Source: Pelagerythrobacter rhizovicinus (lineage in GTDB: Bacteria > Pseudomonadota > Alphaproteobacteria > Sphingomonadales > Sphingomonadaceae). From it: a stretch of 64,000 nucleotides of DNA. Of the stretch, positions 43,421 to 51,920 are shown piece by piece (the stretch's first letter is position 1; every line of letters begins with the position of its first letter). A program made the translations under genes and the position numbers. Under the pieces are notes generated by a model, which was not told the DNA's origin, ran no database searches, and saw only the letters and a list, made by a program, of their open reading frames with translations. The DNA is taken from contig NZ_SDPV01000001.1 in the NCBI RefSeq assembly GCF_004135625.1, positions 1-64,000 of the forward strand, in the 5' to 3' direction.

Positions 43421-44161
43421 ATGGACCGCCTGATCTACACCGCCCTCTCGGGCATGAACGCGTCGATGGACCGCCAGCGGGTGATCGCCAGCAACATGGC
43501 GAACGCCAACACGGTGGGCTTTCGCGCGGAACTGCTCGACCAGCGCCCGGTCACCGTCGACGGGGAGACCCTCGACGTGCGCGCCATGCAGCGCGCCGCC
43601 GTCCGCGGGGCGGTGATGGAGGCAGGCGAGATGACGCGGACCGGCAACGGCCTCGACATCTACATCGATGGCGAGGCGCTGCTGGCGGTCCAGGCGACGG
43701 ACGGGACCGAGGCCTATACCCGGCGCGGCGATCTCTCGATCTCGCCGACCGGCGTGATCGTGAACGGCGAAGGGCTGCCGGTGCTCGGCGAGGCCGGGCC
43801 GATCACGGTGCCGCTGGGCACCAATCCGACGATCGCACCCGACGGCGTGGTCAGCGTGGCCGATCCTGCCGCGCCCGATCAGCCGCCGATGGAGATTGGG
43901 CAGATCAAGCTCGCCGGATGGCAGGGCAGCCCGATTGCCAAGGGGCTCGACGGCCTGTTCCGGGTCGAGGGCGGGGGCATCCTGCCCGCCGACCCCCAGG
44001 CGACGGTGATCACCGGCGCGCTCGAGCAATCCAACGTGAAGCCTACCGAGGTGCTGGTCGACATGATCCAGGCGCAGCGCCTCTTCGACATGCGCAGCAA
44101 GCTGATCGCCACCGCGCGCGAGTGCGACGAGGGCGGCGCGCAGCTCATGCGCCTGAGCTGA
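43421..44161 (+). CDS. flgF: Flagellar proximal rod protein FlgF
   Basis: The 246-residue protein starts DRLIYTALSGMNASMDRQRV, IASNMANANTVGFRAEL and ends GALEQSNVKPTEVLVDMIQA, QRLFDMRSKLIATA, the FlgF pattern. It connects proximal and distal rod. It begins 4 nt after the flgE stop and is followed by flgG. Confidence 0.92.
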   Translation: MDRLIYTALSGMNASMDRQRVIASNMANANTVGFRAELLDQRPVTVDGETLDVRAMQRAAVRGAVMEAGEMTRTGNGLDIYIDGEALLAVQATDGTEAYTRRGDLSISPTGVIVNGEGLPVLGEAGPITVPLGTNPTIAPDGVVSVADPAAPDQPPMEIGQIKLAGWQGSPIAKGLDGLFRVEGGGILPADPQATVITGALEQSNVKPTEVLVDMIQAQRLFDMRSKLIATARECDEGGAQLMRLS

Positions 44162-44204
44162 GACCCAACACGCCGACGAATTCGCTGACGAAAGGAACGT
44201 CACA

Positions 44205-44993
44205 ATGCCTACTTCCGCTCTCCAGGTCGCCCGTACGGGGCTCGAGGCGCAGGACTCGCGCATGCGCGTGATCGCCAACAACCTCGCGAACGTCGGCACC
44301 ACCGGCTTCAAGAAGGACCGCGCCAACTTCGCGACGCTCGCCTATCAGGACGCGCGGGTCGCGGGGCAGCGCTCCTCGGGCGAGACGGCCTATGCCACCG
44401 GTCTCAACCTCGGCACCGGCGTCGCCGTGCAGTCGACCAGCCAGATCGTGACCCAGGGCGCGCTCGACACCACGGGCAACGCGCTCGACCTCGCGCTCGA
44501 CGGCGACGGCTACTTCCAGGTCGAGCTGCCGGGCGGCGAACTCGGCTATACCCGCGCCGGCAATTTTACCCGCTCGGCCGAAGGGCAGCTGGTCACCCAG
44601 CAGGGCTACATCGTCCAGCCGGCGATCACCATTCCCGAAGGCGCGACCTCGATCGCGGTCTCGCCCGACGGCATCGTCACCGCGATCGTCCCGGGCGACG
44701 CGGAGCCGGCCGAGCTCGGCCAACTCCAGGTCGCCAGCTTCGCCAACCCCGGCGGGCTGCGGGCGATCGGCGACAACTTCCTGGTCGAGACCGCAGCCAG
44801 CGGCGCCGTTCAGCTTGGGCCGGGCGGCGAGATGGGCCGCGGCAACATCCGCCAGGGCATGCTGGAAGCCTCGAACGTCAACATCGTCGAGGAGCTGGTC
44901 GACATGATCGAATGCCAGCGCGCCTACGAGGTCAGCTCGAAGATGGTCTCCGCCGTCGACGAGATGCTCCGCAATGCCAACCAGACACTGTGA
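44205..44993 (+). CDS. flgG: Flagellar distal rod protein FlgG
   Basis: The 262-residue protein is typical FlgG in length and sequence: ALQVARTGLEAQDSRMRVIA, NNLANVGTTGFKKDRANFAT, LDLALDGDGYFQVELPGGEL, YTRAGNFTRSAEGQLVTQQG and the end ASNVNIVEELVDMIECQRAY, EVSSKMVSAVDEMLR. It forms the distal rod drive shaft crossing the periplasm. The 43-nt gap before it is one of the larger ones in this operon; no internal promoter was recognised. Confidence 0.95.
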   Translation: MPTSALQVARTGLEAQDSRMRVIANNLANVGTTGFKKDRANFATLAYQDARVAGQRSSGETAYATGLNLGTGVAVQSTSQIVTQGALDTTGNALDLALDGDGYFQVELPGGELGYTRAGNFTRSAEGQLVTQQGYIVQPAITIPEGATSIAVSPDGIVTAIVPGDAEPAELGQLQVASFANPGGLRAIGDNFLVETAASGAVQLGPGGEMGRGNIRQGMLEASNVNIVEELVDMIECQRAYEVSSKMVSAVDEMLRNANQTL

Positions 44994-45001
44994 GCAACGC
45001 C

Positions 45002-45664
45002 ATGAAACGCATCTTTCTCCGCACCGCGCTCGCCGCCGGATCCGCGCTTGCCCTGGCCGCGTGCGGCGGCGAGCGGGCGACCGGCTTCCAGGCCGCGCTC
45101 CCGGCGCCTCCGCCGATGGCCGCGGCGCCGGCGAACGGCGCGATCTTCCAGCCGACCGGCGGCTTCGCCCCGCTCTACAACGGCCAGCGTGCCAGCCGCG
45201 TGGGCGATCTCGTGACCGTGATCCTGACCGAACGCACGCAGACCTCGAAGTCGGCGAGCTCGAACACCCAACGCGACGGGGGCATCTCGCTCTCGCCGCC
45301 GAGCAGCGGCCCGTTCTCGTTCGACCCCGGCGTCCTTAATTCCGGCGGCTCCTCGTCGTTCAATGGGCAGGGGGATGCTTCCCAGACGAGCAGCTTCAGG
45401 GGGGATATCACCGTGACCATCGCCGAAGTGCGCCCCAACGGGACCGCGTTCGTCCGCGGCGAGAAAGTCATGCAGCTCAGCCAGGGCGAGGAGTGGGTGC
45501 AGCTCTCAGGCATCATCCGCCTGGCCGACATCGACCCGTACAATCGCATCGCATCCCCGCGGATCGCCGATGCGCGGATCACCTATGCCGGCAAGGGTGC
45601 CGTGCAGCGCGCCAGCCGCGAAGGCTGGCTGTCGAAGTTCTTCAACTTCGTGACGCCGTTCTAG
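45002..45664 (+). CDS. flgH: Flagellar L-ring lipoprotein FlgH
   Basis: The 220-residue lipoprotein has a lipobox (LALAACGG, Cys about 20) and the FlgH core: YNGQRASRVGDLVTVILTER, TQTSKSASSN, then GDITVTIAEVRPNGTAFVRG, EKVMQLSQGEEWVQLSGIIR and ADIDPYNRIASPRIADARI. It forms the outer-membrane ring around the rod. It follows flgG after 8 nt. Confidence 0.94.
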   Translation: MKRIFLRTALAAGSALALAACGGERATGFQAALPAPPPMAAAPANGAIFQPTGGFAPLYNGQRASRVGDLVTVILTERTQTSKSASSNTQRDGGISLSPPSSGPFSFDPGVLNSGGSSSFNGQGDASQTSSFRGDITVTIAEVRPNGTAFVRGEKVMQLSQGEEWVQLSGIIRLADIDPYNRIASPRIADARITYAGKGAVQRASREGWLSKFFNFVTPF

Positions 45665-45674
45665 GAGGGCTGCG

Positions 45675-46772
45675 ATGTTCAGAACCGTCATCCTCGGCTT
45701 CGCGGCCCTGTTCGCCGCCCTCGCCACGCCCGCCCAGGCGGAGCGCGTGCGCGATCTCGGCACGTTTCAGTCGGTCCGGTCCAACCAGCTGACCGGCTAT
45801 GGCATCGTCGTCGGGCTCGACGGCACGGGCGACGACAACTTCGCCTATGTCACCCAGGCCATGCGCGGCGTGTCCGATCGCTTCGGGCTGCAACTGCCGC
45901 CCGGCGTCAACCCGGCGCTCAAGAATGCCGCCGCGGTGATCGTGACGGCGGAGCTGCCCGCCTTCTCCAAGCCGGGCCAGCGGATCGACGTGACAGTGTC
46001 GACCATCGGCAAGGCCAAGTCGCTGCGCGGCGGATCGCTGATCCTGACCGCGCTGCACGGCGCCGACGGGCAGATCTACGCCATGGCGCAGGGCAACCTC
46101 GCCGTCGGCGGGCTCGGCGTATCCGGCCGCGACGGATCGAAGCTGACGGTCAACGTGCCGACGGTCGGCCGCATTCCGGACGGGGCCAGCGTGGAACGCG
46201 CGGTCGCGACCGGGTTCGAGAATGCCGAAGTCCTGCGGTGGAATCTCAACCAGGCTGACTTCCTCACCGCCACGCGGGTGCGCGATGCGATCAACGCGCG
46301 CTACCCGGGCATGGCGGTGGTCGAGGACGGCGTGACCCTGGCGCTGCGGCTGCCCTACGGCGCCAATGCGCGCGCCGGGATCATGGCCGAGATCGAGATG
46401 CTCGCCATCGACCCGGCCGAGTCCGCGGCGAGGGTGATCGTCAACAGCCGCACCGGCACCGTGGTCATATCCAGCGCGGTGCGGCTCGCGCCCGCGGCCA
46501 TCAGCCACGGCAGCCTGGTCGTGCGGATCGACGAGAACCCGACCGTGGTCCAGCCGGCCCCGTTCAGCGACGGCGAGACCGCGCTCGAACAGGACAGCGA
46601 TATCGACGTCTACGAAGAGGGCAACCGCGTCGCCCTGCTCGAGCCCGGCGCCTCGCTGGCCGAGCTGGTCGACGGCCTCAACATGCTCGGCCTCTCGCCT
46701 TCCGATCTGGTCGCCATCCTCGAGGCGCTCAAGCAGGCCGGTTCGCTCAAGGCCGAGATGGTGGTCATATGA
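45675..46772 (+). CDS. flgI: Flagellar P-ring protein FlgI
   Basis: The 365-residue protein has a signal peptide ending in AQAE and strong FlgI blocks: VRDLGTFQSVRSNQLTGYGI, VVGLDGTGDDNF, KNAAAVIVTAELPAFSKPGQ, RIDVTVSTIGKAKSLRGGSL, GAKVERA-like GASVERAVATGF, and the C-terminal LVDGLNMLGLSPSDLVAILE, ALKQAGSLKAEMVV. It makes the periplasmic ring with the help of FlgA, encoded divergently at 39.7 kb. It overlaps flgJ by 4 nt. Confidence 0.96.
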   Translation: MFRTVILGFAALFAALATPAQAERVRDLGTFQSVRSNQLTGYGIVVGLDGTGDDNFAYVTQAMRGVSDRFGLQLPPGVNPALKNAAAVIVTAELPAFSKPGQRIDVTVSTIGKAKSLRGGSLILTALHGADGQIYAMAQGNLAVGGLGVSGRDGSKLTVNVPTVGRIPDGASVERAVATGFENAEVLRWNLNQADFLTATRVRDAINARYPGMAVVEDGVTLALRLPYGANARAGIMAEIEMLAIDPAESAARVIVNSRTGTVVISSAVRLAPAAISHGSLVVRIDENPTVVQPAPFSDGETALEQDSDIDVYEEGNRVALLEPGASLAELVDGLNMLGLSPSDLVAILEALKQAGSLKAEMVVI

Positions 46773-47083
46773 CGGGCCCGATCACTCTGACCGCCGCCAA
46801 TCCGGCGATCGTCTCGGCCACCGCGCCCGGCGGCAGCGAGCGCGAGCGGCTTGCCGAGGCCGCGCGGCAGTTCGAAGCGATCTTCGTGCGCCAGATGCTC
46901 GCGGCGGCGCGCAACGCGGACCTGGGCGGCGACGAGCTGTTCGGCGGCGGCGCCGGCGAGGAAACTTTCCGCGAAGTGCGCGATGCGCGTTTCGCGGAGG
47001 TTGCCGCGAGCACCGGCGCGCTGGGCCTCGCGACCACGATCGAGGCGCAGCTCGCCCGCTTCGTCGAGCCGGGCGGGAACTGA
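46769..47083 (+). CDS. flgJ: Short FlgJ, rod-cap domain only
   Basis: The 104-residue protein matches only the N-terminal rod-binding domain of FlgJ: AARQFEAIFVRQMLAAARNA, then GGAGEETFREVRDARFAEVA and GALGLATTIEAQLARF. The muramidase domain seen in gammaproteobacteria is absent. The separate transglycosylase encoded at 38.1 kb probably supplies that function. It overlaps flgI by 4 nt and flgK starts 3 nt after it. Confidence 0.9.
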   Translation: MTGPITLTAANPAIVSATAPGGSERERLAEAARQFEAIFVRQMLAAARNADLGGDELFGGGAGEETFREVRDARFAEVAASTGALGLATTIEAQLARFVEPGGN

Positions 47084-47086
47084 CGC

Positions 47087-48415
47087 ATGGCATCCGATCT
47101 CCTCTCGATCGCCGCCAGCGGCGCACGCGCGGCACGGGCCGCGCTCGACGTGACGGCGCAGAACATCGCCAACGCCTCGAGCGACGGCTATGTCCGCCGC
47201 AGCGCCCGCATGGAGGAGGTCTCCGCCGCGGGTGGGCAGGGGCGCATCGGCGACATCTCGCTGTCGGGCGCGCGGGTTTCGGGCATCCACCGCAACGCCG
47301 ATCTGTTCCGCCAAGCCGAAGTGCGCCGCACCGGCAGCGACCTTGCACGCGCCGATGCCGAGCTCGGCGGGCTGGAGAACATCGAGTCCGCGGTCGAGCA
47401 GTCGGGCCTCTACGATTCGATCGTCGAGTTCGAGGCGGCGCTGCAGCAGCTCGCCTCCGACCCGACCAATTCGTCGCTCCGCTCCGCCGTCCTCGCGGGC
47501 GCCGACACGCTGGCGAACAAGTTCAACATCGCGGTCGATTCGCTCGGCGCGGCGGGCGAGGGGCTGCGCTTCAACGCCAGTGCCGCGACCGAAGAAGCCA
47601 ACGTGCTCGGTCAGGAGCTGGCGCGCGTGAACCTGCGCCTGTCGCGCGCGGGCGAGGGCAGCAGCGACCGCGCGACGCTGCTCGACCAGCGCGACTCGCT
47701 GCTCGAGCGGATGAGCGGCATCACCGACATCTCGACCAGCTTCGCGGCGGATGGCGCGGTCACCGTGACCACCGGGGGCGCGACTCTGGTTCAGGGCGGC
47801 AACTTCACCCCGATGTCGATCGCGACGGCGGCGGACGGCACGATTGCGTTCGCCGTCGGCGGCGCGGCCGTGCAGCCTTCGGGCGGCGCGCTGGCGGGTG
47901 CCGCGCTGGCGCTCGAATCGGTGGCCCAGGTGCGCGGCCGGCTCGACACGCTGGCCGACGGGATCGCGAGCGCGGTCAACGCCGCGCAGGCGAGCGGCGT
48001 CGGGCTCGACGGCACGGCGGGCCAGCCGATTTTCGCCGGGACCGGCGCGGCCGGGATCAGGGTCGCCATGACCGACAGCGGCGGGATCGCGACCGCTCCG
48101 GCCGGCGCGCCGGCGAACAGCAACGACGGATCGAACCTCGCCGCCTTGCGGCAGGCGCTGGAGAGCGGCGGTGTCGCCGGTTCGGCCAATGCGCTGCTGT
48201 TCGATGTCTCCAGCGCAGTCGCCGGCAAGAGGGTGACGCGCGACGCGCTCGACGCGATCGCATCCTCGGCGCGGATCTCGCTCGAACAGCAGGCGGGCGT
48301 CGACCTCGACACCGAAGCCGCCAACCTGATGCGCTTCCAGCAGGCGTTCCAGGCCTCGGGCCGCGCGATGCAGGTCGCGAGCGACATCTTCCAGTCCCTG
48401 TTGCAACTGAGGTGA
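47087..48415 (+). CDS. flgK: Hook-filament junction protein FlgK
   Basis: The 442-residue protein shows the FlgK N-terminus (LLSIAASGARAARAALDVTA, QNIANASSDGYVRRSARM), a long coiled central part (AVEQSGLYDSIVEFEAALQQ, LASDPTNSSLRSAVLAG) and the C-terminal EQQAGVDLDTEAANLMRFQQ, AFQASGRAMQVASDIFQSLL. It is the first junction protein between hook and filament, exported with help of FlgN. flgL follows after 7 nt. Confidence 0.94.
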   Translation: MASDLLSIAASGARAARAALDVTAQNIANASSDGYVRRSARMEEVSAAGGQGRIGDISLSGARVSGIHRNADLFRQAEVRRTGSDLARADAELGGLENIESAVEQSGLYDSIVEFEAALQQLASDPTNSSLRSAVLAGADTLANKFNIAVDSLGAAGEGLRFNASAATEEANVLGQELARVNLRLSRAGEGSSDRATLLDQRDSLLERMSGITDISTSFAADGAVTVTTGGATLVQGGNFTPMSIATAADGTIAFAVGGAAVQPSGGALAGAALALESVAQVRGRLDTLADGIASAVNAAQASGVGLDGTAGQPIFAGTGAAGIRVAMTDSGGIATAPAGAPANSNDGSNLAALRQALESGGVAGSANALLFDVSSAVAGKRVTRDALDAIASSARISLEQQAGVDLDTEAANLMRFQQAFQASGRAMQVASDIFQSLLQLR

Positions 48416-48422
48416 GGCCGCG

Positions 48423-49331
48423 ATGATCAATCTCAGCACATCCGCCTTCTACGAACGCGCGACCCGCCAGGTCGGCACGCTGCGCGCCGAGGCCGAGAAG
48501 CTGCAGCAGCAGATGGGCACCGGCGAGCGCCTCTCGCGCTCGTCCGACGATCCGGTTGCGGCCGCGCGGTTGCGCACGCTGGCGCGCGGCGAGCGGCTGG
48601 CCGAGATCGACCAGCGCAGTTCCGATCTCGCTTCGACCGATCTCAAGATGACCGACGACGCGCTCGGCTCGCTCGCCACGCTGGTGATACGCGCCAAGGA
48701 GCTCGCAACGCAGGCTGCGACCGAGACGTTGAGCGCCGAGCAGCGCGCGACGATCGGCGGCGAAGTCGAAAGCCTGCGCCAGGCCGTGCTGCACATCGCG
48801 AACAGCCGTAACAGCGCCGGGCATGCGCTGTTCGGTGGGCAGGCTGCGGGGACCGCCTATCAGGATAGTGGCGGGACGGCCGCCTATGTCGGCACCGCGG
48901 CGAAAGACGCGGTCGACCTCGGCGACGGGCAGTCAGTCATTCCCTCGCTGACGGGGCCCGAAGTGTTCGCGTTCGAGGCTGGCGGCGTGCCGACCGACCT
49001 GTTTGCGGTCCTGGGCGATCTCGCCACCGCGCTCAAGAGTGGCGGCGACCCGACCGGGCCGACCGGCGTTGCGCTCGACGGCCTGGCCGCCGGGCTCGAC
49101 AAGATCACCACCGCGCAGACCGTGGTCGGCGGGCGGCTCGGCTGGATCGAGGTGATGGACGAGCGCCGCGTGGCCAATTCCGAACTGGTCGCCGACGAGC
49201 AGAAGGCGATCGGCGAGGCCGATCTCGCGGTCACCATGACGCGGCTGCAGGAAGTGACGACCGTGCTCGAGGCGAGCCAGGCGAGCTTCGTCCGGCTCGC
49301 GGGCCTCTCGCTGTTCGACATGATGCGCTGA
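48423..49331 (+). CDS. flgL: Hook-filament junction protein FlgL
   Basis: The 302-residue flagellin-like protein has the N-terminal domain (INLSTSAFYERATRQVGTLR, AEAEKLQQQMGTGERLSRSS, DDPVAAARLRTLARGE) and C-terminal helix (AIGEADLAVTMTRLQEVTTV, LEASQASFVRLAGLSLFDMM). It links FlgK to the filament. It is the last structural gene before motA in the flg operon. Confidence 0.93.
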   Translation: MINLSTSAFYERATRQVGTLRAEAEKLQQQMGTGERLSRSSDDPVAAARLRTLARGERLAEIDQRSSDLASTDLKMTDDALGSLATLVIRAKELATQAATETLSAEQRATIGGEVESLRQAVLHIANSRNSAGHALFGGQAAGTAYQDSGGTAAYVGTAAKDAVDLGDGQSVIPSLTGPEVFAFEAGGVPTDLFAVLGDLATALKSGGDPTGPTGVALDGLAAGLDKITTAQTVVGGRLGWIEVMDERRVANSELVADEQKAIGEADLAVTMTRLQEVTTVLEASQASFVRLAGLSLFDMMR

Positions 49332-49356
49332 TAAAAAGAACAAGGGTTTCCAAGAC

Positions 49357-50220
49357 ATGTACGCTGCAATCGGTATCGTCGTCCTGCTCGTCATGGTGTT
49401 CGGCGGATTCGCCCTCACCGGCGGCGCGCTCGGCCCCGTGATGGAGGCCGTGCCGCACGAGATGATGATCATCGGCGGCGCGGCGGTCGGCGCGCTGATC
49501 GCCGGCAACTCGATGCACGAGCTGAAGGCGATCGGCCGCTCGTTCGTGAAGATCTTCAAGGGCCCGCGCCATTCGCGGCAGGACCATATCGACGCGATCG
49601 CGCTGACCACCAAGCTGATGAAGCTGCTGCGTACCGAAGGGCCGGTCGCGCTCGAAAGCCATGTCGAGAACCCCGCCGACTCCGAGCTCTTTGCCGAGTA
49701 CCCGAACCTGCTCGCCAACGAGCCTCTGATCGCCCTGATCTGCGATACGCTGACGCTGATCGTCGTCTCTTCCGGCACGTTGGAGACGCACGCGGTGGAG
49801 GACGTGATGGACAATGCGATGAAGACGCATTTCCACGAATTGCGCGAACCGCAGCACGCGCTGCAGTCGCTCGCCGATGCGCTGCCGGCGCTCGGCATCG
49901 TCGCCGCCGTGCTCGGCGTGGTGAAGACCATGGGCTCGATCGACCAGCCGCCGGCGGTGCTCGGCGGGATGATCGGATCGGCGCTCGTCGGCACCTTCCT
50001 CGGCGTGCTGCTCGCCTACGGCGTCGTCGGCCCGCTAGCCGGGCGGCTCAAGCAGATCATCGACCAGGACGAGCAGATCTTCCACGCGGTCAAGCAGGTG
50101 ATCATCGCCTCGCTCAACGGCTATCCGCAGCCGCTGGTGGTCGAAAGCGCGCGCTCGGGTCTCGGCCATGCGTTCCGCCCCGGCCTCTCGGAGCTGCTCG
50201 ACAGCCTGCGGGGAAGGTAG
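49357..50220 (+). CDS. motA: Flagellar motor stator protein MotA
   Basis: The 287-residue protein has four membrane segments with the MotA pattern: an N-terminal pair (AIGIVVLLVMVFGGFALTGG, EMMIIGGAAVGALIAGNSM) and a C-terminal pair (ADALPALGIVAAVLGVVKTM, MIGSALVGTFLGVLLAYGVV). The cytoplasmic loop carries charged residues for contact with FliG (NPADSELFAEYPNLLANEPL). It forms the proton channel with MotB, which follows after 1 nt. Unlike the reduced MotA-like protein at 40.7 kb, all four helices are present. Confidence 0.95.
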   Translation: MYAAIGIVVLLVMVFGGFALTGGALGPVMEAVPHEMMIIGGAAVGALIAGNSMHELKAIGRSFVKIFKGPRHSRQDHIDAIALTTKLMKLLRTEGPVALESHVENPADSELFAEYPNLLANEPLIALICDTLTLIVVSSGTLETHAVEDVMDNAMKTHFHELREPQHALQSLADALPALGIVAAVLGVVKTMGSIDQPPAVLGGMIGSALVGTFLGVLLAYGVVGPLAGRLKQIIDQDEQIFHAVKQVIIASLNGYPQPLVVESARSGLGHAFRPGLSELLDSLRGR

Positions 50221-50221
50221 G

Positions 50222-51052
50222 ATGGCCTCGCGCTCAGGGCGCAACGATCCCGCGCCCCCGATCATCGTCAAGAAGGTCACCGTCGTCCAGGACGCCGGCC
50301 ACCACGGCGGCGCGTGGAAAGTCGCCTATGCCGACTTCGTGACCGCGATGATGGCGTTCTTCCTGCTGCTGTGGCTGCTCGGTTCGACGACCGAGGCGCA
50401 GCGCAAGGGGATCGCCGACTATTTCACGCCGACCCTGGTCAAGCTGAAGGAAAAGAGCGCCGGCTCCGACGGGCTGCTCGGCGGCGCCTCGCTGGTCGAT
50501 CCCGACAATTATCCGCACCGCGCCGCGCAGACCGGCAAGCGCCCGATCACCGTGCCGCGCGACGCGACCGGCGGGCAGAAGGAAAGCATCGACCGCGCGC
50601 GGCGCATGCGCGAGCGCGTGGAGGCGGAGATCGCCCACGACCGGCGCCTGCGCCGCCTGATGCGCCAGGTGCGGATGGTCGACACGGTGGAGGGCATCCG
50701 GATCGACCTGGTCGACGATGCCGATTTCTCGATGTTCGTGCTCGGGACGACGGTGCTCACGCCCGACGCCGCGAAGCTGATGAAGGTGATCGCCGAAGCG
50801 GTGCGCCCCGAACCGGGCGACCTGACGATCCGCGGACACACCGACGCCCTGCCGTGGAAGAGCGGCGCGGCGGCCAACAACTGGTCGCTTTCCGCCGGCC
50901 GCGCCGAGGCGACCCGCCAGGCGCTGATGCGTGGCGGCATCGGCGAAACCCGCTTCCGCCGCATCGAAGGCGTCGCCGACCGCGAACCGCTGGTCGGCGA
51001 CAACCCCCAGGACCCGCGCAACCGGCGGATGTCGATCCTGCTGATGGATTAG
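50222..51052 (+). CDS. motB: Flagellar motor stator protein MotB
   Basis: The 276-residue protein has the plug/transmembrane segment with the proton-binding Asp 38 (WKVAYADFVTAMMAFFLLLW LL), and a C-terminal OmpA-like peptidoglycan-binding domain (DLTIRGHTDALPWKSGAAAN, NWSLSAGRAEATRQALMRGG, ADREPLVGDNPQDPRNRRMS). It anchors the stator to the cell wall. It is the last gene of the flg operon. The frame is open further upstream inside motA, but the ATG chosen directly follows the motA stop. Confidence 0.95.
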   Translation: MASRSGRNDPAPPIIVKKVTVVQDAGHHGGAWKVAYADFVTAMMAFFLLLWLLGSTTEAQRKGIADYFTPTLVKLKEKSAGSDGLLGGASLVDPDNYPHRAAQTGKRPITVPRDATGGQKESIDRARRMRERVEAEIAHDRRLRRLMRQVRMVDTVEGIRIDLVDDADFSMFVLGTTVLTPDAAKLMKVIAEAVRPEPGDLTIRGHTDALPWKSGAAANNWSLSAGRAEATRQALMRGGIGETRFRRIEGVADREPLVGDNPQDPRNRRMSILLMD

Positions 51053-51116
51053 GTGTGTTCCCGCATGCCATCGGGCCGACAGGCCGATCGTGCGGCAGAC
51101 CATGCATCCGCCCCTT

Positions 51117-51190
51117 CGTCATCCCCGCGCAGGCGGGGATCCAGGGACGAGCGCCGGACAATGGATCCCCGCGTGCGCGGGGATGACGTG
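51117..51190. repeat. Palindromic repeat, family B (inverted pair)
   Basis: TCATCCCCGCGCAGGCGGGG and its inverted partner (ATCCCCGCGTGCGCGGGGAT) enclose about 30 bases, forming one long palindromic unit ending in GACG. It follows the end of the flgB-motB operon by about 65 nt and may act as its transcription end or a binding site. Confidence 0.8.
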
Positions 51191-51783
51191 AGGTTAGGGA
51201 CCGCACCCACACAAGATCCTCCGGCGGCGAACCCGGATGCGTGACGCCTGGTACTCGGATCGCGCGGCCGGTGCGGCACGCCAGGAGGCGTGCGCGGGGT
51301 CGGGCGGGTGGCGGTTTGGTTGCGAACGACCGACGGATGCGTTTGCGGCGTGAGGTTCGCCGCACCCGATCCGCTTGCCCGCCGCCGCCGCGGTGGGGCC
51401 CGGTTCGATCCCTGCGGTCCGGGACTGGCGGGCGCAGACGGCCGGGACTCGCCAAAAGTCCGCCTGTGCCCCGTGGCTGATCCGCCACGCCAGCGCGCGG
51501 TGGGCCGCTGCCGGGAGACCCGGGGCTGATCGCCGGGTTCGCAAGGGCAGCGCGCAGGCACCGCGAACATCCATGTCCCGGCTTCCGGCGGAAGGGAGCA
51601 ATGCTTCCGGCTCCTTGAGGGGTTACACCCGAGCCTTGCATCGCACGCCAGCCGCACCGGCCGCGCCGCTGGAGCGAGGAGCAGAGCCCATCGACCAGCG
51701 GAAGAGAGACAAGGCACCGTCGACACAAGCGCCTGCCCCGATCCTCGTTGCCTGGCGTTGAGGTCCACCAGGCCAGCACCCCC
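51191..51783 (-). other. ORF-poor region between motB and the methyltransferase
   Basis: About 600 bases are open in several frames on the minus strand because of the high GC, but no frame shows a convincing start, ribosome site or known motif, and the translations are Arg/Pro/Ala-rich. A TTGACA element with an AACC-N5-GGTT palindrome lies at its minus-strand upstream end, so it may be transcribed as a non-coding RNA or encode an unrecognised protein. I cannot match it to a known RNA family. Confidence 0.35.
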
Positions 51784-51784
51784 T

Positions 51785-51808
51785 AACCTATATGGTTCGT
51801 TTTGTCAA
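51785..51808 (-). promoter_or_regulatory. TTGACA element with AACC-N5-GGTT palindrome
   Basis: On the minus strand TTGACA (51808-51803) is followed after five bases by AACC-ATATA-GGTT (51797-51785). The same core palindrome next to TTGACA occurs at 10117-10141 on the plus strand. The -10 here is poor (TAGGGG at 17 nt), so promoter activity is uncertain. Confidence 0.4.
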
Positions 51809-51920
51809 GAAGAGAGCGCGCAAGTAGTGTTCCGGGCCGGATCCCGCTATGGCAGGCAGGCAAAGCGCCCGGATTGCCCAAACCCCGGAAAGCGAGGGGC
51901 GCAAGGGAAGAGGGCCCGAC

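Noticed and set aside
50757-51779. Long minus-strand frames (340 and 239 residues) behind the 51.8-kb palindrome
   Set aside because: Two overlapping frames are equally open, both run through the family B repeat and into motB, and neither has a domain. I left the region as unassigned.
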